Source: Streptomyces pseudovenezuelae (lineage in GTDB: Bacteria > Actinomycetota > Actinomycetes > Streptomycetales > Streptomycetaceae). Taken from it: 64,000 nt of DNA. Under the pieces are notes generated by a model. That model was not told the origin of the DNA. It saw nothing but the letters and a program-made list of their open reading frames with translations, and did not search any database. Made by a program: the position numbers and the translations under genes. Shown here piece by piece: positions 63,816 through 64,000 of the stretch (position 1 is its first letter; the number at the start of each line of letters is the position of its first letter). The stretch spans positions 626,853 to 690,852 of the forward strand of contig NZ_KQ948144.1 of the NCBI RefSeq assembly GCF_001513955.1. Direction: 5' to 3'.

Positions 63816-64000
63816 TCAACTGTCGCAGGCCACCCCGTCGTTGTCCCGGTCCAGGTGCGAGGCGTACCCGGGTTCACCGCGGTGGATCGGCGCGGCGCCG
63901 GCTGCGCGGGCCTCGGAGCAGTTGGCGTAATAGACGCTGTCGGAACCCGGGTCGGCCCCGGAGTCGGTGTCCGCCTCGGCCTGTGCCGTGACCGTCCTCG
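63816..64000 (-). CDS. Second Excalibur-domain protein, 5' truncated by window edge
   Basis: The last 61 codons of a minus-strand gene. It contains YYANCSEARAAGAAPIHRGE and then GYASHLDRDNDGVACDS before a TGA stop, which is a full Excalibur domain. It lies upstream of the LAETG protein on the same strand. A linker rich in Asp/Ser/Gly precedes the domain and the start is outside the window. Tandem paralogues of this kind suggest duplication. Confidence 0.85.
   Translation of the reverse strand, partial: RTVTAQAEADTDSGADPGSDSVYYANCSEARAAGAAPIHRGEPGYASHLDRDNDGVACDS

Overview
The window is chromosomal DNA of a high-GC actinomycete, almost certainly a Streptomyces. GC content and third-position GC are very high. 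GTG starts, 4-base ATGA/GTGA gene overlaps and Tat-type or sortase-E-type signals are common. Many regulators are of types abundant in this genus: MmyB-like HTH proteins, an XRE/DUF397 pair, a SigE-family sigma factor and a HisKA_3 two-component system. A conserved housekeeping backbone (phoH-ybeY-CNNM, era, leuA, recO-uppS, zur-znuBCA, glyS, dusB, ppdK) runs through the window, with accessory genes placed between its members.

Layout. 1-3.2 kb: glucarate catabolism (a 5-dehydro-4-deoxyglucarate dehydratase cut by the window edge, then glucarate dehydratase) and a PfkB sugar kinase. 3.2-7.4 kb: an orphan molybdopterin-dehydrogenase FAD subunit facing the phoH-ybeY-CNNM-YjbR operon. 7.4-10.1 kb: a drug exporter divergent from an MmyB-like regulator, then a degenerate cytidine-deaminase-like gene. 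10.2-13.3 kb: a secreted surface cluster with a WxL-like protein and a membrane-anchored DUF916 (WxL-interacting) protein. 13.4-15.1 kb: amtB-glnK under a GlnR box. 15.2-20.6 kb: era, a second MmyB-like regulator with its SDR-type target, and a GH1 beta-glucosidase with a sugar transporter. 20.7-24.1 kb: a protealysin-like protease with its emfourin inhibitor, and leuA behind a leucine leader peptide.

24.2-31.2 kb: a TerB-like protein, an apparent MMPL-transporter remnant, a two-component pair, a second dihydrodipicolinate-synthase-family enzyme, a SigE-family sigma factor with a membrane partner, a tyrosine-phosphatase-like protein and a class A beta-lactamase carrying a TTA codon. 31.2-37 kb: a secreted TIM-barrel hydrolase, a TAP-like secreted peptidase, a DUF397/XRE pair, recO (behind a duplicated copy of its own start) and uppS. 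37-44.9 kb: a large secreted thermolysin-type protease, the znuA-znuC-znuB-zur zinc regulon with tandem Zur boxes, glyS and a LysE exporter. 44.9-52.4 kb: an aldo/keto reductase behind a 38-bp near-perfect palindrome, a TetR regulator, two DHA2-type exporters, a third MmyB-like regulator and dusB. 52.4-59.4 kb: a repeat-rich intergenic region, an LtaS-like sulfatase-fold membrane protein, and a two-gene glycosidase operon (a GDE-like protein and an MGH1-like protein) divergent from a ROK regulator. 59.4-64 kb: ppdK with a symmetrical upstream region, a VOC protein, and two Excalibur-domain proteins, the second cut by the window edge.

No rRNA, tRNA, intact insertion sequence, CRISPR array or biosynthetic gene cluster was recognised. 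The least routine features are the WxL-like surface locus, a dispersed 20-bp palindromic repeat family concentrated between convergent genes, the partial duplication of the recO start, a 9-bp tandem repeat that supplies the stop codons of two convergent genes, and the nested repeats upstream of ppdK.
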